From Euryarchaeota archaeon UBA111 (GTDB lineage: Archaea; Thermoplasmatota; Poseidoniia; Poseidoniales; Poseidoniaceae), in contig DAWS01000003.1 of assembly GCA_002506025.1 (NCBI GenBank), forward strand, positions 1 through 22,465: a stretch of 22,465 nucleotides of DNA, written 5' to 3'. Shown here one piece after another: positions 15,398 through 22,465 of this stretch; positions within the stretch are counted from its first letter, which is position 1; each line of letters begins with the position of its first letter. The position numbers and the translations under genes are program-made. The notes under the pieces are model-generated. The model searched no databases and had not been told where the DNA came from. It was given only the letters and a program-made list of their open reading frames with translations.

Positions 15398-15873
15398 AGC
15401 ACTGAAAAAATGTAAAGGAAGCCGAGAAAAGCGTGGATGAACACAAGTGCCATTACAAAGTCAGCAGCTCTACCATGTTTGGTTTTCTCAACGGCGAAAC
15501 TCTCATTCGCCAGACGTTTTGCGCGCGTCTTCTTGCCTAAGTTCACCATAATTAGCAGCAGCACAAGTCCTAGTGGACCAATGAACCCGTGAAGACTAGT
15601 TGGCCATATCTCAGCAAGAATATCGCCTTCACTGCGCCATCCAGCGATCATCCTGCCAAGAAATGCAACCCCAACTACACCGAATCCAGCCCATAATATC
15701 ATCTCCCCTGATTTTTCGTGCTTTTCAATAGCCATTTTTCTCTCTTCACCTTTGAGAGATTTACTCCTTTTACGCCATGAATATTGTTGCCACAGCCAGA
15801 ATATAAGGACACTAGCCAGTACAGGATGGGCTAGTAAGGCGATAACTCGTATGTAATCCATAGGCTCAGTCAA
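15394..15873 (-). CDS. Four-helix membrane protein, DUF4079-like
   Basis: 159 residues with four predicted membrane helices (about 9-29, 57-76, 92-111, 137-157). The opening ALLAHPVLASVLIFWLW, the basic loop with REK/EKHEKSG-type residues (about 45-56) before helix 2, and the His-containing helix 3 start (SLHGFIGPLG) resemble DUF4079 proteins, which are best known from cyanobacteria. Histidines at 16, 95 and 147 lie in or at the ends of helices, so b-type heme binding is possible but unproven. TTG at 15873 was taken as start; ATG at 15861 would shorten the protein by four residues without touching helix 1. It stands alone, converging with the DHH gene (stops share CTAG). Confidence 0.7.
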   Translation of the reverse strand: MTEPMDYIRVIALLAHPVLASVLIFWLWQQYSWRKRSKSLKGEERKMAIEKHEKSGEMILWAGFGVVGVAFLGRMIAGWRSEGDILAEIWPTSLHGFIGPLGLVLLLIMVNLGKKTRAKRLANESFAVEKTKHGRAADFVMALVFIHAFLGFLYIFSVL

Positions 15874-15990
15874 TATACTCCACGCGTTCTTTATTCATGA
15901 ACACTAGTGATGAAATAACTTTTCTCAGGATATTTTTGCTTTGACCGTGCCGGTTAATTGAATAGCATCCGACTTAGCGGCTATTATGTA

Positions 15991-15995
15991 GGAGG
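15991..15995 (+). promoter_or_regulatory. Canonical Shine-Dalgarno site of the PIN-domain protein gene
   Basis: GGAGG ends 8 bases before the TTG at 16004. This decides the start as TTG 16004 and is unusual here, because most other genes in the window show no such site. The rest of the 130-base gap (15874-16003) is AT-rich without further clear elements. Confidence 0.6.
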
Positions 15996-16003
15996 CGTCA
16001 GGT

Positions 16004-19000
16004 TTGCAGGAAGAACATGTTTCAAACTGCCTAGATATCGCCTTCAAGACCAACATTCCCAAACAGCAACGGAAGGCTAGAGTGGCAAAGTCTGCTGATT
16101 GGCTGATTATGGAAAAGAAATGGCGAAGTATACTGACCTTGGCACTGGATGAAACGGAGATTCCCGGCGATGATGACGATATTTCTACACCTAGAAACCA
16201 ACGCATAATGCGCCGTAGAAATCGTGGCAATTCACCAAAATCTGCCATAGACTGGCTTCCCGATAATGATGCCATTGTCGCTGATAAATCCGAATCACAT
16301 GCTTTTAGATTGGCTGTGTTATTGATAAATAAACAGTTGAAGAGGGGAGAGTGGAATGACGATTTGACCGCGTTGGAAAACACCACACGAGAGCATTGTT
16401 TAACCAACGGAGTAGACAAAATATGGCACATACTAGGGCAAAAAACGGCACTTTTAGCACAATTTGCCGCATTCCCGGTGGCCAAAAAGAAGGCCAAATC
16501 TAGCACTAGGGTTGATATCAATGTTGGCCGAATCGACGTCTTTGACAGTGAACAGTTAGCTACTGCGATTAGCGCCCTTTCACCACTGTGTAAGGATGCA
16601 AACCAACAAATTGCCATACAAAAGGTGCAATCACAACTTTCGGCTGCTCGTTCACTAGATGTTAACGCCGAGCTGCTAACACTGAGTGGCAAGGCCTCAA
16701 TCATCTCTGTCGTTTTAGCCATAGCAAGCGGCTTGAACGCTGATAAACCGATTAAGCAACTAGCCAAAGCAAATCAAGAACTAGCCGATGAGTTTACAGA
16801 TTTAGTGCGCTTGATGGACGGTGTAGTTGAAGATTGGGAGTCTAGTACGGGTAATACAGACAATGGTTTAGGAAGGGCTCGACAGAGGTTTGCTTGGTTA
16901 AACTTCCCAGATTCAGTTAGTGAATTGACTCCCGAAGAGATAGCAGACGGAATTGAAATTCTCAAATCCATCCCTAATGCTCACACCCAAATACAGAATC
17001 TTCGGTGGATTCATCTGTCTGCACTTGCCAAATCTGGTAAAGCTAAACAGGCGGCTGATTTATTGACAGCAAATACCCTTGATCACTCAATAGAAATTGA
17101 CAAGTTGTATGATTTGGTTTGCTCCCTGAAATCTCCAGATGTCGAAGATTGGTTGATAGAGCAACTACCGTCACTTGATGAGGGTGCCCTGATTCATATT
17201 GCCGGCGACGCAAAGACCTCGCTTAGATTGAAGAATGAATGCTACAAGAAAATGCAGGATATGGGTGGTGAAGGCTGGGACAACTCATCAATACAGGCGG
17301 TAGAGGTATTTGCGCAAAAACTTGAATTAAGAAGGCTAAGTAAAATTCTGACCAGTAACGATATTGCCCCGATTTCTCATCCGTATGAAGCTCTGTTGTC
17401 TTACCACATATTAGCCACCAATAGTGAGCAAGATTTGTGGGATAAATTCGTAGAAATTAGAAAATTAGCTCTAACCTCAATACACAGTACTGAACCACCT
17501 AACTATCTTACGCCAATGTCTCAGAATCTAATCATGTTAATGGAGGGCAACAAGGCAGACGATAAGCCATTTACTGTCTTGCCAAAAAAAGCCTACCAAG
17601 CGCTAAAACAAGCTAGAAATGCGCTAAAGGAGGGCGGTACGGGAATTGCCTCAAAAACTCATATTGAACATCTCCAGAACAGTGTAAAGCAGGCAGAATT
17701 ATCGATACTTGAAGAAAATTTACTTTCTGTATTGATCAAAACTCTGAAGCTCAATCAGGCTACAATATCGCTGCAGCATGGCGAATCTGGTGATGATATT
17801 TTGGCAATTTTGAATGATTTAGTCGTCGGCTCTGAGATACCAACTAGACTAGTTCGCTCAGTGAGGCAATTGGTGTTTGATTATGACATCGGGTTGTCAG
17901 ACTTGGTGTCATGGTATCAAAGTAATGACCCGCTATCACCCTGGCATACACTAGCTAGGGCAGCACTATTTGCTCAGGAAAATGATGAATTAAACGCAGC
18001 TCGAGAATACCGCCGAGTAGCTGAGAGCGGAGCATTTGACTTTGAGAATTCAATGGTGCTTTACCGGAAATCAATTATTCATTTGGCTCATGCTGAGCAG
18101 TGGAGCGAAGCAGTTGATTTGTTAGATAATCAACCAGCCCTCAGAACGGCGATTACCAAAAGATTCCAACTCTATCTTAGAGTGTCATTTACTGCTAGTA
18201 ATCAGAAAACCAATGAAGCAACTCAACTGCTGAAGGAATTTGTTAGGCGGACAAGAGAAGTTGAGGAAGAGAACCTTGAAGGCGAAATAGTCAAGAAAAA
18301 AATCACCTTTTTTGCTGAAGATGAACTTGATAGTTTACGCAATTATCCATTCGAGCATTCAAGAGTATTGCCATCTGAGCCATTTTCAGGTCGCGTGACC
18401 GCTGCATTAAATTCCATTCAGCGAAATAAACGTAGAACCAGACACGGGTTTGATGGTAGATTCCGCACTGAGATGCTCCAAACTCCTCCATCAATAATGG
18501 CGCTATACGATATAGCAAGGGATTCTGCGGAAAAGAATCCTATTGAAGGGCTGATGTATCTTGAAAGGGCACAGAATTCGGGTAAATTCTCAACCTCAGA
18601 AATGAAACGCCTGTATGATGCAGAACGGAGTCTTTTTGCCACCCACAAGAAACAAATCCCGAACTCTGCTCGACGTTATTTGAAAAATCTGGCTCTGCCA
18701 CCACTGGTGATTGTCGATACTAACATCTTGGTTGATGCCTTGGTCGATAAAATTGCTCAAAATTTAGAACTAGCCAGCGAGACAAGCCTTGATTCCTTCG
18801 AACATGACAATTTTCACAAAGTGCTACTCAGCCGGGCGAATGCTGGTAGAATCAATCTATGGTTGCCTTCAATAGTTAGGCATGAGATTACAGAACTTAG
18901 CAAAAACCACGGTAGGTTACGGGCTAAATTCCAGTCTTCGTTGGTAAAGCCGGAGGTATTAGACTCTGTTTTTGATGATAAGAAAATAGCTGAACTAGTG

Positions 19001-19387
19001 GATGAGATTATGTCGGAATTTAATCGTTGGAAACCATTTGATGTACACCTCGAAAACGAAGCTAAAGAAGCAGAATATGTTGAGCAAATTACGACTTTTT
19101 TGAGTGAATATGTCGAAATTTATGAAGAACTTACTGAAATGAAAATTGCGAGAGATAAAAAGCAGAACCGGACAACTATCGGTGCCGATTCAGTCTACCC
19201 AGAAGAGGCTGACCGTAACATTATGGCGATCGTTAAACTGTTAGCATCACAATCACTAGAAGGCCTGGGTAGTATACTGATTGCAACCAGAGATGGTGAT
19301 TTTACACTCACCGCAAGAGCGTTCGAGGAGCGCTTTGGATATGGGATAATCAAGAATAGTAAGATGCTGAATACTTGGCTTTCATAA
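16004..19387 (+). CDS. Large helical-repeat protein with C-terminal PIN ribonuclease domain
   Basis: 1127 residues from a TTG with a strong Shine-Dalgarno site. There is no signal peptide or membrane helix, so it is cytosolic. Residues about 1-50 are basic and helical, with an acidic linker near 50 (GDDDD) followed by a basic patch (MRRRNRGN). Residues about 80-880 are almost entirely helical, with TPR-like pairs, clearest near 330-360 (LSALAKSGKAKQAADLL) and 645-730 (ARAALFAQENDELNAAREY, then LAHAEQWSEAVDLL). The PIN domain starts at about 900: VIVDTN with Asp905, the helix glutamate Glu961 in RHEITEL, Asp1070 in EADRN, and Asp1097/Asp1099 in ATRDGDF. All four acidic metal-ligand positions are present, so nuclease activity is plausible. 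It likely cleaves RNA recruited by the repeat region; the target is unknown. Monocistronic, converging with icd. Confidence 0.85.
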   Translation: MQEEHVSNCLDIAFKTNIPKQQRKARVAKSADWLIMEKKWRSILTLALDETEIPGDDDDISTPRNQRIMRRRNRGNSPKSAIDWLPDNDAIVADKSESHAFRLAVLLINKQLKRGEWNDDLTALENTTREHCLTNGVDKIWHILGQKTALLAQFAAFPVAKKKAKSSTRVDINVGRIDVFDSEQLATAISALSPLCKDANQQIAIQKVQSQLSAARSLDVNAELLTLSGKASIISVVLAIASGLNADKPIKQLAKANQELADEFTDLVRLMDGVVEDWESSTGNTDNGLGRARQRFAWLNFPDSVSELTPEEIADGIEILKSIPNAHTQIQNLRWIHLSALAKSGKAKQAADLLTANTLDHSIEIDKLYDLVCSLKSPDVEDWLIEQLPSLDEGALIHIAGDAKTSLRLKNECYKKMQDMGGEGWDNSSIQAVEVFAQKLELRRLSKILTSNDIAPISHPYEALLSYHILATNSEQDLWDKFVEIRKLALTSIHSTEPPNYLTPMSQNLIMLMEGNKADDKPFTVLPKKAYQALKQARNALKEGGTGIASKTHIEHLQNSVKQAELSILEENLLSVLIKTLKLNQATISLQHGESGDDILAILNDLVVGSEIPTRLVRSVRQLVFDYDIGLSDLVSWYQSNDPLSPWHTLARAALFAQENDELNAAREYRRVAESGAFDFENSMVLYRKSIIHLAHAEQWSEAVDLLDNQPALRTAITKRFQLYLRVSFTASNQKTNEATQLLKEFVRRTREVEEENLEGEIVKKKITFFAEDELDSLRNYPFEHSRVLPSEPFSGRVTAALNSIQRNKRRTRHGFDGRFRTEMLQTPPSIMALYDIARDSAEKNPIEGLMYLERAQNSGKFSTSEMKRLYDAERSLFATHKKQIPNSARRYLKNLALPPLVIVDTNILVDALVDKIAQNLELASETSLDSFEHDNFHKVLLSRANAGRINLWLPSIVRHEITELSKNHGRLRAKFQSSLVKPEVLDSVFDDKKIAELVDEIMSEFNRWKPFDVHLENEAKEAEYVEQITTFLSEYVEIYEELTEMKIARDKKQNRTTIGADSVYPEEADRNIMAIVKLLASQSLEGLGSILIATRDGDFTLTARAFEERFGYGIIKNSKMLNTWLS

Positions 19388-19425
19388 TCAACCTGCGTCC
19401 ACAATCTTACACTTGAGGATTTTAT

Positions 19426-19441
19426 TTTCACATATGTGAAA
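19426..19441. repeat. 16-base perfect palindrome at the icd stop, between convergent genes
   Basis: TTTCACATATGTGAAA is perfectly self-complementary and spans the icd stop codon (19428-19430). In RNA from either strand it could form a 6-base stem with an ATAT loop, at the point where the icd and PIN-protein transcripts converge. A T-rich run (TTTTATTTT, 19420-19428) precedes it on the plus strand and could help end the PIN-gene transcript. A bidirectional 3'-end signal is possible. Confidence 0.35.
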
Positions 19442-20654
19442 TTATTGCATCGCCAAATTCGCTACACTTTAACAGCGTAGCATCATCCATCAACCTCTCA
19501 AAATCGTAAGTCACGGTCTTAGCAGAAATCGCTCCTTCCATACCCTTGACAATAAGGTCTGCTGCATCAGACCACCCCATATGTCGTAACATCATTTCAG
19601 CGCTTAGTATAACACTACCTGGGTTTACTTTGTCTTGGCCTGCATATTTTGGTGCTGTTCCATGTGTTGCTTCGAATATGGCGATTCCTGTATCATAGTT
19701 GATATTGGCACCTGGTGCGATACCAATTCCACCAACTTGGGCGGCCAAGGCGTCAGAGATGTAGTCACCGTTAAGATTCATAGTTGCCAACACTGAATAT
19801 TCGGCTGGCCGGGTGATGATTTGTTGCAACATAGCATCTGCAATCACGTCTTTCACAGTAATTGTTCTTCCAGTATTGGGATTTGTAAACGTACACCATG
19901 GTCCACCATCTAGTTCAGTTGCGTTGAATTCATTTTTCGCCAACTCATAACCCCAATCTCTAAATCCACCTTCGGTGAATTTCATAATGTTGCCTTTATG
20001 GACTAGTGTGACAGAATCTTTGTCATTATCCACTGCATATTGTAACGCCGCTCTGACTATTCTTGCAGTTCCTTCTCGGGAAATTGGTTTTATCCCAATA
20101 CCTGAGGTTTCTGGGAATCTTATTTTGTCTACGCCCATTTCATTTTGTAGGAAATCAATCAATTTCTTGACACCTTCTGTCCCGGCTTCCCACTCAATTC
20201 CAGCATACACATCTTCGCTATTTTCTCTAAAAATGATCATATCAACATCTTGCGGTGCTCTGACCGGTGACGGTGTTCCATCATACCATCGAACAGGTCT
20301 TACGCAAGCAAAAAGGTCTAATTTTTGTCTGAGTGCGACATTGAGTGATCTAATCCCGCCACCCACAGGTGTTGTTAACGGTCCTTTAATCGAAACTAAG
20401 CCGTTTCTCATTGCACTGAGTGTTGCTTCAGGTAACCATTCCCCGGTGTTGTTGAATGCTTTTTCTCCTGCCAAAACTTCAACCCAGTGTATTTGCTTAT
20501 TCCCATCAAATGCCTTGGCTACCGCAGCATCAACCACTTTGATCATTACCGGGCTTATATCAACGCCAATACCATCACCTTCGATATAATGGATAATTGG
20601 GTTATTTGGTATGTTAAGTGTGCCATTTTCTAATGTGATTGTCTCTCCTGCCAT
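19428..20654 (-). CDS. icd: NADP-dependent isocitrate dehydrogenase
   Basis: Oxidatively decarboxylates isocitrate to 2-oxoglutarate in the TCA cycle, producing NADPH. The 408 residues fit the prokaryotic dimeric type (about 416 in E. coli). Visible hallmarks: IEGDGIG near 24-30, the substrate and phosphorylation loop TTPVGGGIRSLNVALRQ, ENSEDVYAGIEW, the VHKGNIMKFTEG active-site lysine segment, and DAMLQQII with the metal aspartate. The cofactor segment ATHGTAPKYAGQDKVNPGS has the Lys-Tyr pair that indicates NADP rather than NAD. The loop serine that E. coli phosphorylates is present, but no kinase is seen here. ATG 20654 was chosen. A GGTTAACC palindrome lies 8-15 bases upstream of the ATG (20662-20669). 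It diverges from osmC with a 58-base gap. Confidence 0.97.
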   Translation of the reverse strand: MAGETITLENGTLNIPNNPIIHYIEGDGIGVDISPVMIKVVDAAVAKAFDGNKQIHWVEVLAGEKAFNNTGEWLPEATLSAMRNGLVSIKGPLTTPVGGGIRSLNVALRQKLDLFACVRPVRWYDGTPSPVRAPQDVDMIIFRENSEDVYAGIEWEAGTEGVKKLIDFLQNEMGVDKIRFPETSGIGIKPISREGTARIVRAALQYAVDNDKDSVTLVHKGNIMKFTEGGFRDWGYELAKNEFNATELDGGPWCTFTNPNTGRTITVKDVIADAMLQQIITRPAEYSVLATMNLNGDYISDALAAQVGGIGIAPGANINYDTGIAIFEATHGTAPKYAGQDKVNPGSVILSAEMMLRHMGWSDAADLIVKGMEGAISAKTVTYDFERLMDDATLLKCSEFGDAIISHM

Positions 20655-20712
20655 TCGACTCGGTTAACCCTAAGAGGATTCCCTTCAATAATGAACCGCA
20701 CATCGGAGTGTC

Positions 20713-21105
20713 ATGCGGGGGAGAGTCGAGTGGAAAGGGGGCTCAAAAGTAGACTGTTTCAATGAATCAGGCGACAGGTTAGAGATTGACTGGAATAACG
20801 GACCATCACCGGTTCAAGTTACCCTCCAGATGATTGGTGCATGTTCGCTCGCAGATATTCAAACCGGTCTGAAGGACAGAAAAATAGACAAGATTTGGAT
20901 TGAGTTAGATGCCGAGCGAGCCGAGACTGCACCACGCGTATTTACTAAAGTACACATGGTGTATCATGTTGATGGCGAAGCACCAAAAAAATTGGTAAAG
21001 CGACTAGTACACAAGAGCCATGAAACCTACTGTAGCGTATCGAATATGTTCAACTCAACTGTTGAATTCTCCTCAAGCGTTATTGTTAATGGTGAAATTT
21101 GTTGA
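20713..21105 (+). CDS. OsmC/Ohr family protein
   Basis: 130 residues with the OsmC fold. The first peroxidatic-type cysteine is Cys44 in MIGACSLADI, corresponding to GxCxxxD, and the second is Cys107 in ETYCSVSNMF, the YCSVS element typical of the YhfA-like branch. Both cysteines being present suggests thiol peroxidase activity against organic hydroperoxides, though the YhfA branch is poorly characterised. The beta strands between (KIDKIWIELDAERA, FTKVHMVYHVDG) match the domain-swapped sheet. Length is typical (about 135). ATG 20713 has GGAG 4 bases upstream. It diverges from icd. Its last 33 bases overlap the convergent acidic unknown gene. Confidence 0.88.
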   Translation: MRGRVEWKGGSKVDCFNESGDRLEIDWNNGPSPVQVTLQMIGACSLADIQTGLKDRKIDKIWIELDAERAETAPRVFTKVHMVYHVDGEAPKKLVKRLVHKSHETYCSVSNMFNSTVEFSSSVIVNGEIC

Positions 21106-21657
21106 TGATAATATCTGCATAGCCTTGGTTAATACGTCTCTGAGAATGTCATGTAATGGTATCCAAGCGCTAGGGATTGACTTTGGAGCTGCTTCCAGTC
21201 TTAGGATATTATTTTCTGATTTTATCTTGGCGTAAGGTCTTACTGGGCCAGACCCATCGACATCTATGATCACTGAAATTTCATACTCATTCTCACATTT
21301 TGTGACCTTTGCTGTGCTTGGGTTCAATTTTGCATTGCCAGGAACATTACTGATAATCTCCTTTCCTTCAGAGGAATGCAATTCCTGTCTAACAAGTATT
21401 TCGAGTAACTCGCTAATTGTCTCGTCCGGGAGCGAAAAGTCTCCACTTTCACTGACTAAGTCTACTGTATTGTCGTTGGTTGTTTGAATCGTTTTTTCTT
21501 CGTCCGCAAGTAGGATTGCTAGATTTTCATTTTGCTGTTTCTTCACGTCATTAGCACTTGTAATTTGATTATTACCCGAGACTCCAAGTTCGGCAAATAT
21601 ATCGATGTCATCTGCGTCAAAAGAGTCAGGTATCTCGAAGGCCCCATCATCAAACAT
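21073..21657 (-). CDS. Hypothetical acidic protein with C-terminal compact domain
   Basis: 194 residues, family not recognised. Residues 1-100 are acidic, Asp/Glu/Asn/Ser-rich and probably disordered (for example IPDSFDADDIDIF). Residues about 105-190 look folded, alternating strands (ISVIIDVDGSG, PYAKIKSENNILRLEAA) with a final amphipathic helix (LHDILRDVLTKAMQIL). No signal peptide or membrane helix is seen. Its 3' end overlaps osmC tail to tail by 33 bases. TTAAGTAT on the minus strand at 21685-21678, about 21-28 bases before the ATG (21657), would give a leaderless transcript. Composition similar to neighbours. The long uninterrupted frame with a promoter-like element supports it as real. 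Confidence 0.65.
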   Translation of the reverse strand: MFDDGAFEIPDSFDADDIDIFAELGVSGNNQITSANDVKKQQNENLAILLADEEKTIQTTNDNTVDLVSESGDFSLPDETISELLEILVRQELHSSEGKEIISNVPGNAKLNPSTAKVTKCENEYEISVIIDVDGSGPVRPYAKIKSENNILRLEAAPKSIPSAWIPLHDILRDVLTKAMQILSSTNFTINNNA

Positions 21658-21721
21658 AATACTTATTCAGCAATCATCATACTTAATGTGGTGTTACTCG
21701 CTATCGCCTTATGCATCATGA

Positions 21722-21733
21722 TAGATTAATCTA
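21722..21733. promoter_or_regulatory. 12-base perfect palindrome upstream of the CxCH protein gene
   Basis: TAGATTAATCTA is a perfect palindrome in the 122-base gap between two divergent genes (21658-21779). Its central eight bases GATTAATC are also the core of the palindrome at 5791-5800. Possible regulator site; no other element in this gap is convincing. Confidence 0.25.
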
Positions 21734-21779
21734 CTAGCAGGTTGAAAAGAGTCAAAGGTAACGGGCTTTTGGCAATAAT

Positions 21780-22412
21780 GTGGCTAGCGCTATCGGTAGA
21801 CGGCTCCTAATATTGGCACTAGCCGGTATATTCCTCTCAACCCCGCTAAACACAGTGAATAGTTTTCCCAACGGTGTTGGAGAGATTGGCAATGATGGTT
21901 GTTTGTGCCATGGAGCCTCAAATTCCGACACTAAAATTTCCATCTCCGGACTGCCAGAAAAGTTTGAATCAGCTACTAACTATAGTTTACAGTTGACCAT
22001 CTCCAATGAAGAAATTGCGCGCAACAATCAATCTGCTCAGGGAGGATTCAGAATAATTGTAAATATTGGAGTGTTATACTTCAATAACTCTGAAGGCATT
22101 ATCATCGATGACGGTTGGACGCACCAAGAATCTTCAAACCAGCAAAGAATTTGGAATTTCTCTTGGCTATCACCAGACGATAATACAACGATGGCTAGAT
22201 TGCTAGTCTATGGTAATGCGGTAAATGGTAATCAGCAACAGACAGGTGATAACTGGAACGATTTAGAGGTCTATATTCCAGGTGTCCAAAACTTCGACCC
22301 GATACCAACGGAAACAATGACCGAGCATGAACTGGAAATCTTTGATCGAGCTATGCTGTTTTTTGGACTTATTGTCCTACTATACATTTGTTACAGAATA
22401 ATCAAAGATTAA
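21780..22412 (+). CDS. Secreted, membrane-anchored protein with CxCH motif (choice-of-anchor V-like)
   Basis: 210 residues. Signal peptide at about 1-28 (RRLLILALAGIFLS core), then NDGCLCHGA with Cys41, Cys43 and His44, a motif found in a family of exported beta-sandwich proteins called choice-of-anchor domain V. The pair plus histidine suggests metal or heme ligation, though CxCH is not the standard CxxCH heme c site. Residues about 52-175 alternate strands (KISISGLPE, YSLQLTISNEE, GGFRIIVNIG, RLLVYGNAVNG), consistent with a single beta-sandwich. A C-terminal helix (about 190-206, LFFGLIVLLYICYRI) with a basic end anchors it in the membrane, with the domain outside. GTG at 21780 was taken as start; no better in-frame codon is upstream. 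Confidence 0.82.
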   Translation: MASAIGRRLLILALAGIFLSTPLNTVNSFPNGVGEIGNDGCLCHGASNSDTKISISGLPEKFESATNYSLQLTISNEEIARNNQSAQGGFRIIVNIGVLYFNNSEGIIIDDGWTHQESSNQQRIWNFSWLSPDDNTTMARLLVYGNAVNGNQQQTGDNWNDLEVYIPGVQNFDPIPTETMTEHELEIFDRAMLFFGLIVLLYICYRIIKD

Positions 22413-22465
22413 TTGACGAATTCGATACTTTTGTTTCTCAGTGCTCTCATCTGTCGATTCTCGCT
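22409..22465 (-). CDS. Possible 3' end of a minus-strand gene (partial)
   Basis: On the minus strand an open frame enters from the right edge and ends at TAA (22411-22409), encoding SENRQMRALRNKSIEFVN. The stop would overlap the stop of the CxCH protein gene in TTAA (22409-22412), the same tight tail-to-tail arrangement used elsewhere in this window. Only 18 codons are visible, so this is weak. Confidence 0.3.
   Translation of the reverse strand, partial: SENRQMRALRNKSIEFVN

Noticed and set aside
15925..16767. 280-codon open frame on the minus strand
   Set aside because: It lies opposite the N-terminal part of the PIN-domain protein, has a Ser/Leu/Ala-rich composition typical of antisense frames and matches no family; the plus-strand gene has a Shine-Dalgarno site and coherent domains.
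16004..19387. Toxin-antitoxin interpretation of the PIN domain
   Set aside because: The gene is far too long for a VapC toxin and no small antitoxin-like gene lies next to it.
19975..20589. 204-codon open frame on the plus strand
   Set aside because: It is the antisense shadow of icd, whose minus-strand product is unmistakable.
21658..21729. Hydrophobic plus-strand reading (AIIILNVVLLAIALCIMI) in the gap before the CxCH gene
   Set aside because: It reads like a membrane helix, but the only upstream ATG lies inside the opposite gene and local start codons would leave a peptide of about 15 residues.
1..22465. tRNA, rRNA, CRISPR array, insertion sequence or integrase
   Set aside because: No cloverleaf-like stretch, regular direct-repeat array, terminal inverted repeats or transposase motifs were seen on reading; the gaps are all under about 155 bases.

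Overview
The window looks like a chromosomal segment of an uncultivated marine planktonic archaeon, most likely Marine Group II/III (Poseidoniales-like). Base composition is moderately AT-rich. Several starts have a TATA-like element about 25-32 bases upstream with no leader, as in archaeal leaderless transcripts. The gene set mixes archaeal-style genes (DHH phosphoesterase, DUF2203, PduO-type adenosyltransferase) with bacterial-type central enzymes (hybrid malic enzyme, NADP-isocitrate dehydrogenase, RlmH). It also has large secreted or anchored proteins typical of marine archaea. The taxonomic call is inference; no rRNA or other phylogenetic marker is present. I saw no tRNA, rRNA, CRISPR array, insertion sequence or integrase.

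Layout. Bases 1-5720 (minus strand) are one uninterrupted frame of more than 1900 codons that runs off the left edge. It encodes a signal peptide followed by a long array of propeller-type repeats, so it is a giant extracellular protein. A 152-base divergent promoter region separates it from maeB (5873-8206, malic enzyme fused to a phosphotransacetylase-like domain). A minus-strand cluster follows (10970 down to 8212): a small unknown protein, a prostaglandin-E-synthase-2-like thioredoxin/GST protein, a divergent formylglycine-generating-enzyme-like membrane protein, and a SAM methyltransferase. Divergent from it on the plus strand are rlmH, a multi-span membrane protein with a helical tail, a small two-span membrane protein, and the overlapping pair DUF2203 / cob(I)alamin adenosyltransferase. 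A minus-strand Nudix hydrolase diverges from a DHH phosphoesterase, which meets a DUF4079-like four-helix membrane protein tail to tail.

The right third holds a 1127-residue helical-repeat protein with a C-terminal PIN nuclease domain (16004-19387). It is followed by convergent icd (NADP-isocitrate dehydrogenase), a divergent OsmC-family protein, an acidic unknown protein that overlaps osmC tail to tail by 33 bases, and a secreted CxCH-motif protein with a C-terminal membrane anchor. The last bases may hold the tail of another minus-strand gene.

Functionally, maeB and icd point to heterotrophic carbon metabolism with NADPH supply. The adenosyltransferase implies use of adenosylcobalamin. The OsmC, GST-like and Nudix proteins are redox or housekeeping protection genes. 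The least explained items are the PIN protein, the giant propeller protein and the FGE-like membrane protein cluster. No gap between genes exceeds about 155 bases.
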